Source: Terriglobia bacterium
Lineage (GTDB): Bacteria; Acidobacteriota; Terriglobia; JAIQFV01
DNA: 64,000 nucleotides
NCBI GenBank assembly: GCA_020073085.1
Contig: JAIQFV010000002.1
Location: 71,586 to 135,585 of the forward strand
Reading direction: 5' to 3'
Shown here piece by piece: positions 7,917 through 17,476 of the stretch. Numbering within the stretch: the first letter of the stretch is position 1; each line of letters starts with the position of its first letter. The notes beneath the pieces were generated by a model, which worked only from the letters and a program-made list of their open reading frames with translations, was not told where the DNA came from and did not search any database. A program made the position numbers and the translations under genes.

Positions 7917-10772
7917 TTGGAAAAAGTGCTGGAACTGAAAAAGACGGTGCACCTCCCGAAAACCCCATTTTCGATGAAGGCGAACCTTGCCCAGACAGAG
8001 CCCCTGCGTTTAAAGGAATGGGAAGAAACCCGGCTCTACGAGAGGATCCGCGCCGCACGAAAAGGGCGGCCGACCTTTGTCCTGCACGACGGCCCTCCTT
8101 ACGCCAACGGGCACATCCACCTCGGGACCGCGCTCACTAAGATCATCAAGGACGTCGTCGTGAAATCGCGGACGATGATGGGATTTGACGCCGCCTACCT
8201 GCCCGGGTGGGACTGCCACGGCCTGCCTATTGAAACCCGTTTGCTTCAAGAGTATGGGCCCAAGCTCAAGCAAACCAGCACGGTTGAATTCCGCCAGGCC
8301 TGCCGGAAATACGCGGAAAAGTTCATCGATATCCAGCGGACCGAGTTCAAGCGGCTGGGGGTGCTCGGGGAATGGGATCATCCCTACAGCTCGATGTCGA
8401 ATGAGTATCAATCCACCATCGTGAGGAACTTTGCCAAGTTCGTGGAGGAAGGCTTTGTTTACAAGGGGCTGCGGCCGGTCCACTGGTGCATCTATGACGA
8501 AACCGCGTTGGCGGAGGCTGAGGTTGAGTATGCCGACCATGCTTCCCCGTCTGTCTACGTGAAGTTCCCGCTCAAAAGTGACCCCGCCTTGATCTCCCCG
8601 ACGCTGCGAGGCCGGACCGTTTCTGTGGTGATCTGGACGACCACCCCGTGGACCCTTCCGGCGAACATGGCTATTGCTGTCCACCGCGACTTTGAGTATG
8701 TCGCAGTTGACCCTGCCGCTGTGCCGGGAAGTTCCTCCGGAGAGGTTTTCATCCTCGCCGAGGCGCTGCTTCCCTCAGTAGCCGAAAAGGTAGGCTGGAA
8801 GGAGCCGAGAACCCTCGCAAAGTTCCGGGGTGAAAAACTCGACCATCTCGTCGCGCGCCATCCCTGGATCGACCGCGATTCGATACTGCTGCTGGCCGAA
8901 CATGTGACGCTCGAAACCGGGACGGGCGCCGTGCACACCGCTCCCGGGCACGGGGAGGAGGACTTCCTGCTGGGCGTGGCCAACCACCTCGAGGTGTACA
9001 ATCCGGTCGATTCCGTCGGCCGCTTCGACGAAACGGTGGAGCATTTCGCGGGGCAGCAGGTGTTCGAGGCAAACGCCCACATCGTGGAGTTCATGAAGAC
9101 GCACGGCGTGCTGCTGGCCGAGGAAAAGATTACACACAGCTATCCTCACTGCTGGCGCTGCCATAATCCGGTCATTTTCCGCTCCACCCCCCAGTGGTTC
9201 ATCCGGATGGATCATCCGATTCAGGGCCTCTCGCTCCGCGACCGCGCCCTGAAGGCCATTCAAGGGGTGAAATGGTATCCCTCCTGGGGCGAAGAACGCA
9301 TCACCAACATGATCGCCAATCGGCCCGACTGGTGTATCTCGCGCCAGCGCAAGTGGGGCGTTCCGATCGTGGCGTTCTATTGTGGAGGGTGTGACGAAAT
9401 CCTGATTGACCCGAAAGTGATTCGCCACGTTGCAGAGATCTTTTTGAAGGAAAATGCGGACGCCTGGTATGGACGCGAAGCGAAAGAGTTATTGCCACCC
9501 GGCACCCGGTGCCCCCGATGCTCGGGTTCGGACTTTCGCAAGGAAAGCGACATCCTTGACGTGTGGTTCGATTCAGGATCTTCTCATGAAGCCGTGCTGG
9601 GCCACCGCCCGGATCTCCCCTGGCCCTCTGATATTTACGCCGAGGGCAGCGATCAGTACCGCGGCTGGTTTCATTCGTCCCTGCTGATCGGCATCGGAAC
9701 TCATCAAGCCAGCCCGTTCCGCGAGGTGCTCACCACCGGTTGGATGCTCGACGCCGAAGGCCGGACGATGCACAAGTCACTCGGCAACAGCATCGAACCG
9801 GATGAGGTCGTCAAGGAGTATGGCGCCGAAATGCTCCGGCTGTGGTTTACTTCGGTCGATGCCCGCGAGGACATTCGATTTTCGTTGGAGGCCGTCTCGC
9901 GGCTTGCGGAGAACTACCGGAAAGTCCGGAACACCTTCCGGTATTTCCTGGGCAACCTTTCCGATTTCAATCCGGCCACTGACGCCGTGCCCACTGAGAA
10001 GATGGAGGAAGTGGATCAGTGGGTGCTCTCGCGGGCGGCCGAAATCTGTGAGCAGGTCAGGGCGTGGTATGCGACCTATGACTTCCACAAGATTTATCAT
10101 GAAACGTTTGTCTTTTTCACGGTGGACCTCAGCGCGTTTTACCTCGACATCCTCAAGGACCGCCTGTACACGTCGGCCGCCCGCTCGTTGAAGCGTCGCT
10201 CCGCGCAGACCGCCCTGTACCGGTTGGCGGACGCGCTGGCCCGGCTGCTCGCCCCCATTTTGAGTTTCACGTGCGAAGAAATCTGGCAGCACATTCCACG
10301 CGGAGACTCGAACACCCGGGACAGTGTTCACCTGCAACTTCTGCCAAGCCGCGAAGAGCTCGTGGGCGGAATCCCCCCGGAGGCCGTGACGCGGCTCAAA
10401 AACTGGGAGATGCTGCACGCGCTGCGGGACGATGTGTTGAAATCCCTGGAAGCGGCGCGGCAGTCCAAGTTCATTGGGAACTCCCTGGAAGCAAAGGTCG
10501 TGATCATTGCTCCGGACGCCAAGATGAAGGTCCTGGCGGAATACAAAAACTTTCTCCGGACCCTCTTCATCGTCTCGCAGGTTTCCCTGCGCAGTCATGA
10601 TGAGGCGCCCTTGTCGTCCTTCAATGTGGATGACATCCAGATCGCCGTGGAGAAGGCGGAAGGAGCAAAATGCGAGCGATGCTGGAATTATTCTGTGGCT
10701 GTCGGGCAGTCGTCCAAGTACCCCACGGTGTGTGAACGGTGCGTGGAAGCCCTCGACGAAATGGGCTATTGA
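7917..10772 (+). CDS. ileS: Isoleucyl-tRNA synthetase
   Basis: About 951 residues, usual for a type-1 bacterial IleRS. The class I signature appears as [14 protein letters not shown] near residue 60, and the KMSKS equivalent as [11 protein letters not shown] near residue 620. The long CP1 editing insert is present ([12 protein letters not shown]-type block). The C-terminal zinc finger is intact (CERC ... CERC). The open frame begins at 7809, but family alignments start at '[11 protein letters not shown]'. The TTG at 7917 has GGAG at 7905-7908; GTG at 7926 is the alternative. The stop overlaps the lspA start by one base, so the two are co-transcribed. Confidence 0.95.
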   Translation: MEKVLELKKTVHLPKTPFSMKANLAQTEPLRLKEWEETRLYERIRAARKGRPTFVLHDGPPYANGHIHLGTALTKIIKDVVVKSRTMMGFDAAYLPGWDCHGLPIETRLLQEYGPKLKQTSTVEFRQACRKYAEKFIDIQRTEFKRLGVLGEWDHPYSSMSNEYQSTIVRNFAKFVEEGFVYKGLRPVHWCIYDETALAEAEVEYADHASPSVYVKFPLKSDPALISPTLRGRTVSVVIWTTTPWTLPANMAIAVHRDFEYVAVDPAAVPGSSSGEVFILAEALLPSVAEKVGWKEPRTLAKFRGEKLDHLVARHPWIDRDSILLLAEHVTLETGTGAVHTAPGHGEEDFLLGVANHLEVYNPVDSVGRFDETVEHFAGQQVFEANAHIVEFMKTHGVLLAEEKITHSYPHCWRCHNPVIFRSTPQWFIRMDHPIQGLSLRDRALKAIQGVKWYPSWGEERITNMIANRPDWCISRQRKWGVPIVAFYCGGCDEILIDPKVIRHVAEIFLKENADAWYGREAKELLPPGTRCPRCSGSDFRKESDILDVWFDSGSSHEAVLGHRPDLPWPSDIYAEGSDQYRGWFHSSLLIGIGTHQASPFREVLTTGWMLDAEGRTMHKSLGNSIEPDEVVKEYGAEMLRLWFTSVDAREDIRFSLEAVSRLAENYRKVRNTFRYFLGNLSDFNPATDAVPTEKMEEVDQWVLSRAAEICEQVRAWYATYDFHKIYHETFVFFTVDLSAFYLDILKDRLYTSAARSLKRRSAQTALYRLADALARLLAPILSFTCEEIWQHIPRGDSNTRDSVHLQLLPSREELVGGIPPEAVTRLKNWEMLHALRDDVLKSLEAARQSKFIGNSLEAKVVIIAPDAKMKVLAEYKNFLRTLFIVSQVSLRSHDEAPLSSFNVDDIQIAVEKAEGAKCERCWNYSVAVGQSSKYPTVCERCVEALDEMGY

Positions 10773-11290
10773 TGCGTTTCCTTTACCTCTTGGTCTCGCT
10801 CCTGGTCTTCGTGCTGGACCGCTGGTCGAAGGTCCGGGTGGTCGAACAGGTTTCCCTGGGCGAATCGATCCCGATCATCCGGAATTTCATTCATCTGACT
10901 CACAGCCAGAATCCCGGAATTGCTTTCGGACTGTTCGGCCTCAACCCTTCGCCGCTTCAGAACTGGATCCTGATCGGGCTTTCGCTGGTGGCCATTGGAG
11001 TGGTCGCCACCCTGGCATGGCGCTATCCGGCTGAGAAGGCGGGGTTGCAGATCGCCTTTGCGCTGATCCTCGGCGGGGCGGCTGGCAACCTGTGGGACCG
11101 GATTTTCGACGGGCAGGTCACCGACTTTATCGATGTTTTTGTCCACGATCACCATTGGCCGGTCTTCAACGTCGCCGACAGTGCCATTACCGTCGGCGTG
11201 GTGGGGTTGGCGATTGCGCTGTTCTTCTTTGATAAGCACGAAGGCGGTGAAAAAGCGCGCGAGCTGGGAAGGCAGGCTCACCACCCCTGA
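10772..11290 (+). CDS. lspA: Lipoprotein signal peptidase (signal peptidase II)
   Basis: 172 residues, four hydrophobic segments. The two catalytic aspartates lie in the conserved blocks GNLWDRIFDGQVTDFIDV and VFNVADSAI. The enzyme cleaves the signal peptide of diacylglyceryl-modified prolipoproteins in the inner membrane. The ATG overlaps the ileS stop (TGATG), the classical ileS-lspA arrangement, and lgt follows about 200 bases downstream, so two steps of lipoprotein maturation are clustered. Confidence 0.95.
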   Translation: MRFLYLLVSLLVFVLDRWSKVRVVEQVSLGESIPIIRNFIHLTHSQNPGIAFGLFGLNPSPLQNWILIGLSLVAIGVVATLAWRYPAEKAGLQIAFALILGGAAGNLWDRIFDGQVTDFIDVFVHDHHWPVFNVADSAITVGVVGLAIALFFFDKHEGGEKARELGRQAHHP

Positions 11291-11493
11291 CTGTCCTGGG
11301 TTGAGGGGTGCATTCCCTCTGTTCCGGCGGGAATCCGCTCATCACCCAGTCGTTTGAAGGACCTGCGGGGGGGAAAAGGACGATTTGCCGCACCGCCCCG
11401 CGGCGCCGTTCGGTGACTGAGCCAACTCGAACGCGTTTCAATGAATCTATCCAACCAGACGGGCGAAGATTGAGCCCTGTCGAAAGCCGGGTC

Positions 11494-12306
11494 ATGTTTC
11501 CGATTCTACTGAAGATTGGCAGCCTCACAATTCACACCTACGGGTTTCTTCTCTCCGTGGCGTTTATTGTGGGGTTGTACACCGCCGCCCGCTTCGGTGC
11601 GAAGGAAGGGCTCGACAAGAACAAGATAATTGACCTCGGTCTGCTGATTGCGTTTTCCGCACTTCTTGGAGCCAAGGCATTCCTGATCCTCGAGGACTGG
11701 TCGTATTACACCGCGCATCCCAGGGAGATTTTTTCACTCGCCTTCCTCCATGCGGGCGGCGTGTTCTACGGGGGATTTCTGTTGGCGGTGGCGGCCGCAT
11801 TACTTTATCTGGCCCGGCAGCGACTGCGCATCCTGCCGGTGACCGATGCTTTCGCCCCGGGGATCGTGCTGGGCCATGCCATCGGTCGCCTTGGGTGCTT
11901 CAGTGCGGGCTGCTGCTGGGGCAAACCGACGCATCTCCCGTGGGCCGTCACCTTCACGAACCCTTACAGCAACGAGGTGGTCGGAGTCCCTTTGAACATC
12001 CCGCTGCATCCGACTCAACTGTATGAAGCCGCCGCCAATGTTTGCATCTTCCTGTTTCTGTGGTGGCGTTTCCGGCACAAGAAATTCGACGGCCAGATTT
12101 TTTCCCTCTATCTCCTCTGCTATTCCGTGTGGCGCTTCGTGGTGGAGTTCTGGCGCGCCCACGAGGAAACGGGATTGATGTGGGGAGGTGCGATCTCCAC
12201 CGCTCAATTCATTTCCGTTCTTTGCGCCCTTGCCGCACTGCTGCTTTACTTCTTCCAACACAAGAAGGTCTATGCCCGATCCCATGTTTCAGTACTGCGT
12301 GGATGA
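11494..12306 (+). CDS. lgt: Prolipoprotein diacylglyceryl transferase
   Basis: 270 residues. The start at 11494 (MFPILLKIGSLTIHTYGF) matches the family; the frame is open back to 11308 but that extension is unlike Lgt. Seven or so membrane segments are visible. The signature region reads GHAIGRLGCFSAGCCWGKPT, and HPTQLYEA follows. The enzyme transfers diacylglycerol from phosphatidylglycerol to the lipobox cysteine. The gene end overlaps the next gene by 35 bases. No ribosome site is obvious before the ATG, suggesting translation linked to the upstream mRNA. Confidence 0.94.
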   Translation: MFPILLKIGSLTIHTYGFLLSVAFIVGLYTAARFGAKEGLDKNKIIDLGLLIAFSALLGAKAFLILEDWSYYTAHPREIFSLAFLHAGGVFYGGFLLAVAAALLYLARQRLRILPVTDAFAPGIVLGHAIGRLGCFSAGCCWGKPTHLPWAVTFTNPYSNEVVGVPLNIPLHPTQLYEAAANVCIFLFLWWRFRHKKFDGQIFSLYLLCYSVWRFVVEFWRAHEETGLMWGGAISTAQFISVLCALAALLLYFFQHKKVYARSHVSVLRG

Positions 12307-13246
12307 GGCGGCCGCAGGACAACGGCTCGATAAATTCCTGGCCCTGCAGCTTCCTCATTTGTCGCGCACCAAGGTCAAGGAGGCCATCGACTCCGGCGGC
12401 GCCTTGGTGAACGGGGCGGTGGCCAAGCCGTCCCTGACCCTGAAGCCGGAAGACCGCATCTCTTTTCGCCTGGAGGTCAGGAAAGCGGGCGAGGAATCGA
12501 TGCCCGAGGACCTGCCGCTGGAAATTCTTTATGAAGACGAATTTCTGGCGGTGATCGAAAAGCCGGCAGGCATGGTCGTTCATGCCGGCGCCGGGGTGCG
12601 ATCGGGAACCCTCGTGAACGCGCTGCGCTTCCATCTTCGGTCGCTGAGTCAGGCCCCGGATGGCATCCGCCCGGGCATCGTCCACCGTCTCGATAAGCTG
12701 ACTTCCGGCATCATGGTGGTCGCCAAAACGGATGCCGCGCACGCCGCCCTCTCCGAGCAATTCCGGGTGCGGCGAGTTGAGAAAAAGTACCTTGCGCTGG
12801 TGCACGGCCGCCTTCCAAGGCGGACGGGAGAAATTGCATTGCCTCTGGCGCGCGACCGGGTTCATCGCACACGGATGACGACGCGGCGGCAGCAGGGGCG
12901 GGAGGCGTTGACGCGTTATCGCGTTCTCCGTGAATTTGAGAAATATTCCTTGCTCGAAGTGGAAATCAAAACGGGCCGCACGCACCAGATCCGGGCACAT
13001 CTCTCGGCCATCGGACATCCCGTGGTCGGCGACCGGACTTATGGCGCGCCGCACCAGATCTGGTGGCCCGGCCAGTCCACGACAACGCCCACGCTCGACC
13101 GCCATTTTCTCCATGCCGCCCACCTGGGTTTCGAACATCCCGCGGATCGGCGCCGCATGAGTTTTGACTCGCCGTTGCCACCCTTGCTGGCCGATTTTCT
13201 CGCGGCCTGTGAAAAGAGTACGGCCCCGGTCTCTGCTGTCGGTTGA
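12272..13246 (+). CDS. RluD-family 23S rRNA pseudouridine synthase
   Basis: 324 residues. An S4-like RNA-binding domain occupies about residues 1-75 (RLDKFLALQLPHLSRTKVKEAI), followed by the catalytic domain with the active-site Asp in HRLDKLTSG (about residue 150) and the GRTHQIRAHL block. The paralogues RluC and RluD cannot be separated safely by eye, although the S4 domain plus catalytic layout suits RluD. The start at 12272 has AAGAAGG four bases upstream; 12284 is an alternative ATG. It overlaps lgt, so it belongs to the ileS-lspA-lgt transcript. Confidence 0.9.
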   Translation: MPDPMFQYCVDEAAAGQRLDKFLALQLPHLSRTKVKEAIDSGGALVNGAVAKPSLTLKPEDRISFRLEVRKAGEESMPEDLPLEILYEDEFLAVIEKPAGMVVHAGAGVRSGTLVNALRFHLRSLSQAPDGIRPGIVHRLDKLTSGIMVVAKTDAAHAALSEQFRVRRVEKKYLALVHGRLPRRTGEIALPLARDRVHRTRMTTRRQQGREALTRYRVLREFEKYSLLEVEIKTGRTHQIRAHLSAIGHPVVGDRTYGAPHQIWWPGQSTTTPTLDRHFLHAAHLGFEHPADRRRMSFDSPLPPLLADFLAACEKSTAPVSAVG

Positions 13247-13272
13247 CAGGCTAATTTTGGGACGACTATAAT
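13243..13272 (+). promoter_or_regulatory. Sigma-70-type promoter of the VWFA gene
   Basis: Perfect TTGACA at 13243-13248 (overlapping the upstream stop codon) and perfect TATAAT at 13267-13272, 18 bases apart. This is the best promoter match in the window. Confidence 0.8.
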
Positions 13273-13321
13273 CGGGTCCATTCTTAAAATACCCATTTCC
13301 ATGAAGGGAAAGCCGGGAGAA

Positions 13322-14296
13322 ATGATGACAAGGCGAGCAAGGATCCTATCGGCCATGATGCTGGGATGTCTGGGCGGGGTGATGATCCACTTCGTGTCCT
13401 CTGCGGCGGCGTCCCCTCAGGGAAAGGATCAGCCTTCGACGGTCATCAAGATTCCGGTCGACTACGTCTCGGTTTTGTTTACCGTCACCGACCGGAAGAA
13501 CCATTACGTCACCAACTTGAAACAAAATGATTTCAAAGTGTATGAGGATGACAGGCCGCAGAATATTCTCATCTTCCGGAGTGAGACGGACCTGCCGTTG
13601 AAGATTGCCCTGCTGGTGGATGCCAGCGCCTCCATCACCGGAAAGTTGAAATTCGAGCAGGAGGCCGCCATCGAATTCCTTCAGTCGATCCTACGCAAGG
13701 GCAGAGATGAAGCCCTGCTCGTCACGTTTGATTCGGGCGTCGAGCTGGTGCAGGATTTCACGGACGACATTGACCTCCTCTCAAAAGGCATCCACAAGAT
13801 CCGCGCGGGCGGCGGGACGGCCCTTTACGATGCCATCTACCGCACCTGCCAGGAAAAGCTGCTGACCCAGAAGGGCAATTACCGGAAGGTGATTATTGTG
13901 ATTACGGACGGGGATGATAATCAGAGCAAGATTCAATCCCTCAACGAAGTCGTCGAAATGGCACAACGCGCCGAAGCCTCTGTCTATACCATCAGCACCA
14001 ACGCCAGCGGCTTCGCGTTGTCGATCAAGGACAACTCGCGCAAGTACGACAAAATCCTCAAGGAGCTGTCGGAGCAATCCGGCGGACGCGCCTTCTTTCC
14101 TTTTAAGGCCCAGGACCTCTCGCAATCTTTCGAAGACATTGGCCGCGAGCTGCGCAGCCAGTACAACCTCGCCTATACCTCCACGAATGGCGTGCGGGAT
14201 GGAAAGTTCCGCGCCATCCGCATTACGGCCGAACAGAAGAACCTGCATGTCCGCGCACGGCGGGGGTATTTCGCCCCCTCCGACCGAAGCAGCTAG
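13322..14296 (+). CDS. VWFA-domain secreted protein of the acidobacterial type
   Basis: About 324 residues. An N-terminal hydrophobic segment (residues 7-25) precedes a domain with 'VDYVSVLFTVTDRKNHYVTNL' and 'FKVYEDDRPQNI', the usual lead-in of the VWFA-related family that is strongly expanded in Acidobacteria. The von Willebrand A domain has an intact metal-ion site: DASAS (Asp-x-Ser-x-Ser), the threonine in GGGTALYDAI and Asp in ITDGDDN. The protein is probably anchored outside the cytoplasmic membrane and takes part in protein binding. Start choice between 13301, 13322 and 13325 is uncertain; GGGAGA lies at 13315-13320. Confidence 0.88.
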   Translation: MMTRRARILSAMMLGCLGGVMIHFVSSAAASPQGKDQPSTVIKIPVDYVSVLFTVTDRKNHYVTNLKQNDFKVYEDDRPQNILIFRSETDLPLKIALLVDASASITGKLKFEQEAAIEFLQSILRKGRDEALLVTFDSGVELVQDFTDDIDLLSKGIHKIRAGGGTALYDAIYRTCQEKLLTQKGNYRKVIIVITDGDDNQSKIQSLNEVVEMAQRAEASVYTISTNASGFALSIKDNSRKYDKILKELSEQSGGRAFFPFKAQDLSQSFEDIGRELRSQYNLAYTSTNGVRDGKFRAIRITAEQKNLHVRARRGYFAPSDRSS

Positions 14297-14541
14297 ATAG
14301 CGCGCTCTCGAATTTATATCTGTGCCTTTGCTCTGCTTTCCCCTACCACCTATCATCTATTACCTAAAACCTGCCTTTTCCGCCGGGTGCCGCAGACATG
14401 CGTTCTTTGCATGTCTGCGATCAAGACTCGCGCAGTCCTGCGGGCCATGAAATGCTCCCCCCCGCTATTCCTATCACCTACTACCTAACGCCTCCATTGA
14501 GGGGACAGTGCACGGGGACTGACCTTCCGAATTATGGATGG
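14297..14541. other. Intergenic repeat tract
   Basis: These 245 bases hold pyrimidine-rich TATCACC/TATTACC tracts (14335-14375 and 14466-14495) on both sides of one copy of the palindromic repeat (14385-14419). No gene was seen. Confidence 0.7.
14385..14419 (+). repeat. Palindromic intergenic repeat, copy a
   Basis: GGGTGC followed by an 11-base perfect stem, CGCAGACATGC (14391-14401) and GCATGTCTGCG (14409-14419), loop GTTCTTT. Identical to copy c at 17615-17649 and related to copies at 15265, 19249 and 43644. Confidence 0.8.
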
Positions 14542-14799
14542 TCAATAAGTTGTAGAAGTTCGCCTTGTGATCTCAATAATATCAATGACTCTCCGGACTG
14601 GATCGACATCAAAAAAGATCCGGTAGTTTCCTACCCGCCGCCGCCAAGAGTTTGGCTCGCCCTTCAAGCGGGCAATATCACCCATGAACGGGTTGATCCC
14701 CATGGATTCAAGGGCGGCACAGATGCGTTCTTGATCTCTAGCGGGAATTTTTCCGAGGCTTTTTTGCGCGCGCTGTGCGATTTTGAGTCGCCAATTCAT
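14542..14799 (-). CDS. RelE/ParE-family toxin
   Basis: 85 residues. The pattern 'NWRLKIAQRAQKSLGKIP' at the N terminus, 'PFMGDIARLKG' in the middle and 'WRRRVGNYRIFFDVD' near the end is characteristic of RelE-type mRNA interferases or ParE-type toxins. It follows the antitoxin gene and overlaps it by 62 bases, a tight coupling. The fine class (mRNA cleavage or gyrase inhibition) cannot be settled by eye, although the basic RVGNYRI segment suits RelE. Confidence 0.85.
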   Translation of the reverse strand: MNWRLKIAQRAQKSLGKIPARDQERICAALESMGINPFMGDIARLKGEPNSWRRRVGNYRIFFDVDPVRRVIDIIEITRRTSTTY

Positions 14800-15043
14800 G
14801 CTTGAGTTGTTCCAAGGTTACGTACTGTCCCTTCTGGATCTCCGCCCGGCCCCGGCGAATCGCAGCCAATTCGCGCTTGCTGGGAGTTTCAATGGGGAAT
14901 CGGCTGTAAAAGGTTCGCAAGTAAGTGCGCAAAGCCTCCCGCATCAGTTCGGAGCGAGTGCGGTTCTCAGCCAGCCGGACCCGCTCAAATTCCTCCAGCA
15001 TGGCGGGAGGCAACGAAATTGTCATGGTTTGAGTGGTTCTCAT
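14738..15043 (-). CDS. Ribbon-helix-helix (CopG-type) antitoxin
   Basis: 101 residues. The N-terminal 50 residues (TMTISLPPAMLEEFERV, then RTRSELMREALRTYL) form a ribbon-helix-helix DNA-binding fold. The rest is a charged tail, likely to wrap the toxin. It lies first in the pair and probably represses the operon. The tail overlaps the toxin gene. The pair sits alone in a repeat-rich area, as expected for a mobile stability module. Confidence 0.85.
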   Translation of the reverse strand: MRTTQTMTISLPPAMLEEFERVRLAENRTRSELMREALRTYLRTFYSRFPIETPSKRELAAIRRGRAEIQKGQYVTLEQLKHELATQNRTARAKKPRKNSR

Positions 15044-15796
15044 AGGGGAGTGTTCATTAATGATTCAATTTCTCACTAAGTTCCGTGAGTATTACTGAGT
15101 AAGACTTAATGTTATTCAATTCCCAAGGCCTTGTCAAGGCAGTATGGGGATGACTTTTCCTCTGTTGTTCTTGCTTGCCAACGATGCCATCAAGGAGCCG
15201 GCATCTCACTGCGATCGAATATTGATCTGGCGAATCCAAGTCATCTGCACGTTTCAAGAGACGCGGGTGCCGCAGACCCGTGTTCTTTGCATGTCTGCAT
15301 TTAAGAGTCACGCGGTCGCACTGCCCGTGAAATCCCCGACCCGCTTTTCCTATCACCTATCACCCATCACCTAAAACCTATCCCCCCCGACACTTCCTTT
15401 TTCTCCTGACTTTGTGAAATTAGGTACTGCTCCGAACTTAGCCTCGATCTGAGCAACAGCCCGTGGAACTCTGACCCCAAGCTGTGTTAGTATGCTCTTG
15501 TCTTCGTATCCTTCCTTTACAGGTCTGGCATTGACAAGGATTCGGTGACCGGATCGGTGCACTGTGGCCTTGACCCTTTTCCTTTGAAGCTATCTTCTCC
15601 GTCAGAGAGCAAATCCCTTATAATTTTTTACATCTGCACGAAGGAATTTCGCGGGTCATTGAAGGGATAATCTAGATTAAACGTGCCGAAATGAGGGGAT
15701 AACGTAGCTGGTAATATTGAGCATTTCGCCCAGCTCAGCTGACCCCAGAGCAACGTTTATGAGGCGGATCCATAGGATTCGCCCAGGAAGGACTCC
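15044..15796. other. Long intergenic region with repeat copy b
   Basis: About 750 bases without a supportable gene. It contains a degraded copy of the palindromic repeat (15265-15299) and a TATCACC tract (15345-15383). A 63-codon minus-strand frame at 15371-15562 has no clear start signal or recognised family. AT-rich sequence at 15610-15700 may contain the promoter of the radical SAM gene, but no good match was found. Confidence 0.6.
15265..15299 (+). repeat. Palindromic intergenic repeat, copy b (degraded)
   Basis: GGGTGCCGCAGAC at the left and GCATGTCTGC at the right, with the same TGTTCTTT loop as copies a and c. Substitutions in the left arm spoil the inner part of the stem. Confidence 0.7.
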
Positions 15797-17476
15797 ATGT
15801 CCCAGTTGGCTGATTTTCAGAAGCGATCCACACCAGAGGCCGCCGCTGACCCAAGCGAGCTACAAAACTTTCCCCCTCTCGGACCGGCGCTCAAGGTTCT
15901 CATGGTTTGGCCGCGCTTCCCGTCCTCGTTCTGGAGCTTTGACGGGATAATGGACCTTGTTCCCATAAAGACCGACCAGCCGCCGCTTGGTTTACTCACT
16001 GTAGCGGCGCTCTGTCCAAAGGACTGGACGCTCAGGCTGATCGACCGAAGCTTTGAGGACCTGCTCGACAAGGACATCGCTTGGGCCGACCTCGTCATGG
16101 TCAGTGGCATGCGCGTCCAGAAAGATGACATTCGCGAAACCCTGCTCAGGGCCCGGACTCTTGGCAAGCGGACGATGGTCGGGGGGCCCTTTGCGAGCAG
16201 TGAACCGGAACTCCTGCTTTCACTGGCGGACCATGTCGTTGTCGGCGAGCCCGATGAGATTTTCCACGAGATCGCCGCCGACGTTGAGCGCGGCTCCGCC
16301 AAACGGCTTTACGATATCAAGGACAAGCCGGATATCAGCAAGACGCCGGCCCCTCGATTCAATCTGCTCAAAATCGAGAACTATGCCTCCATGGCAGTTC
16401 AATTCTCCCGCGGCTGTCCCTTCCAATGCGAATTCTGCGACATCATCACCATTTACGGTAGGAAGCCCCGAACGAAGCCCTCCAGCCAGTTGCTGGCCGA
16501 GCTCGATGCGTTGTATGAACTCGGCTGGCGCGACCAGGTCTTTATCGTCGACGACAATTTTATCGGGAACCACAAACTGGCTCTCGAACTGGCCCTCAAG
16601 CTGGGAGAATGGCAGGAATCTCATGGGTATCCCCTCTTGCTATACACCGAGGCATCGATCGATCTCGCTCAGCGGCCCGAACTGATCGAAGCCATGGTGA
16701 AGGCCAACTTCTTTTATGTGTTCATCGGGATCGAGAGTCCTTCCCCGGAGTCCCTGACGGAGGTCAAGAAATTTCAAAATCTGCGACGCGATCCTCTCGA
16801 GAGCATTCGCTTCATCCAGAGCGAAGGGCTTTGGGTGACGGCGGGATTCATTATCGGTTTCGATTCCGATACCGAGGATATCTTTGAACAGCAAAGAGAC
16901 TTCATTGAGTGCGCCGCCATCCCCTGGGCCATGGCCGGGTTCTTGCAGGCGCCTCCTACGACTCCGCTTTTTGATCGAATGCTGAAAGAAGGCCGATTGC
17001 TCATGGAGAGCACCGCGACGAGCAACTTCGATCCCCCCAATTTTAGAACGCTTCTCCCGTTGCCTGTTTTGGTGGAGGGGTACCGCAACCTCCTCGTCTC
17101 CCTGTACAACCCGTCCGCGTTTTACAATCGGGCTTATCGTTCGCTTCTGTACTGGAACGCCCGCAAGTCGCAGAAACCGCCGGAAATTCCGCTTCTGGTG
17201 ACGCTTGGAATCATTGTTCGCTCAATCGTCCACCAGGGCATCCTCTCCTCCTATCGGAAAGCCTACTGGAAGTTCCTGTTGCGCCTCCTCGTCCGCTGGC
17301 CGCTCAACCCGCCGAAGTTCAGCCTGGGATTTGCGATGCTGCTCTCTGGCCACCACTTCATTCGTTATGCAAAGAACCTGGTGGTCCAACTGGACGCCGA
17401 ACTCGGTAAACTTCGAACCGAAGAAGCAACCCCCGGGATTTCGCTTGAAGACGGTTGCCAGGATTCGTTCGCTTAA
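15797..17476 (+). CDS. B12-binding-domain radical SAM protein (HpnP-like/DUF4070 group)
   Basis: 559 residues. Residues about 30-190 form a cobalamin-binding-like Rossmann domain (KVLMVWPRFPSSFWSF at its start, 'VGGPFAS' later). The radical SAM motif CPFQCEFC (CxxxCxxC) lies near residue 210, followed by 'VDDNFIGN' and an HpnP/DUF4070-like C-terminal region. Homologues methylate or otherwise modify lipids and other carbons; the N terminus especially resembles hopanoid C-2 methylase. No hopanoid genes are nearby, so the substrate is open. The start ATG at 15797 has GGAAGGA a few bases upstream. It is monocistronic. Confidence 0.85.
   Translation: MSQLADFQKRSTPEAAADPSELQNFPPLGPALKVLMVWPRFPSSFWSFDGIMDLVPIKTDQPPLGLLTVAALCPKDWTLRLIDRSFEDLLDKDIAWADLVMVSGMRVQKDDIRETLLRARTLGKRTMVGGPFASSEPELLLSLADHVVVGEPDEIFHEIAADVERGSAKRLYDIKDKPDISKTPAPRFNLLKIENYASMAVQFSRGCPFQCEFCDIITIYGRKPRTKPSSQLLAELDALYELGWRDQVFIVDDNFIGNHKLALELALKLGEWQESHGYPLLLYTEASIDLAQRPELIEAMVKANFFYVFIGIESPSPESLTEVKKFQNLRRDPLESIRFIQSEGLWVTAGFIIGFDSDTEDIFEQQRDFIECAAIPWAMAGFLQAPPTTPLFDRMLKEGRLLMESTATSNFDPPNFRTLLPLPVLVEGYRNLLVSLYNPSAFYNRAYRSLLYWNARKSQKPPEIPLLVTLGIIVRSIVHQGILSSYRKAYWKFLLRLLVRWPLNPPKFSLGFAMLLSGHHFIRYAKNLVVQLDAELGKLRTEEATPGISLEDGCQDSFA

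Noticed and set aside
9777-10598. 273-codon minus-strand frame inside ileS
   Set aside because: Antisense shadow; the sense frame is an unmistakable synthetase.
15371-15562. 63-codon minus-strand frame
   Set aside because: Some protein-like look (GHRILVNARPVKEGYEDKSI) but no start signal, no recognised family, and repeats next to it; possibly a remnant but not supportable.
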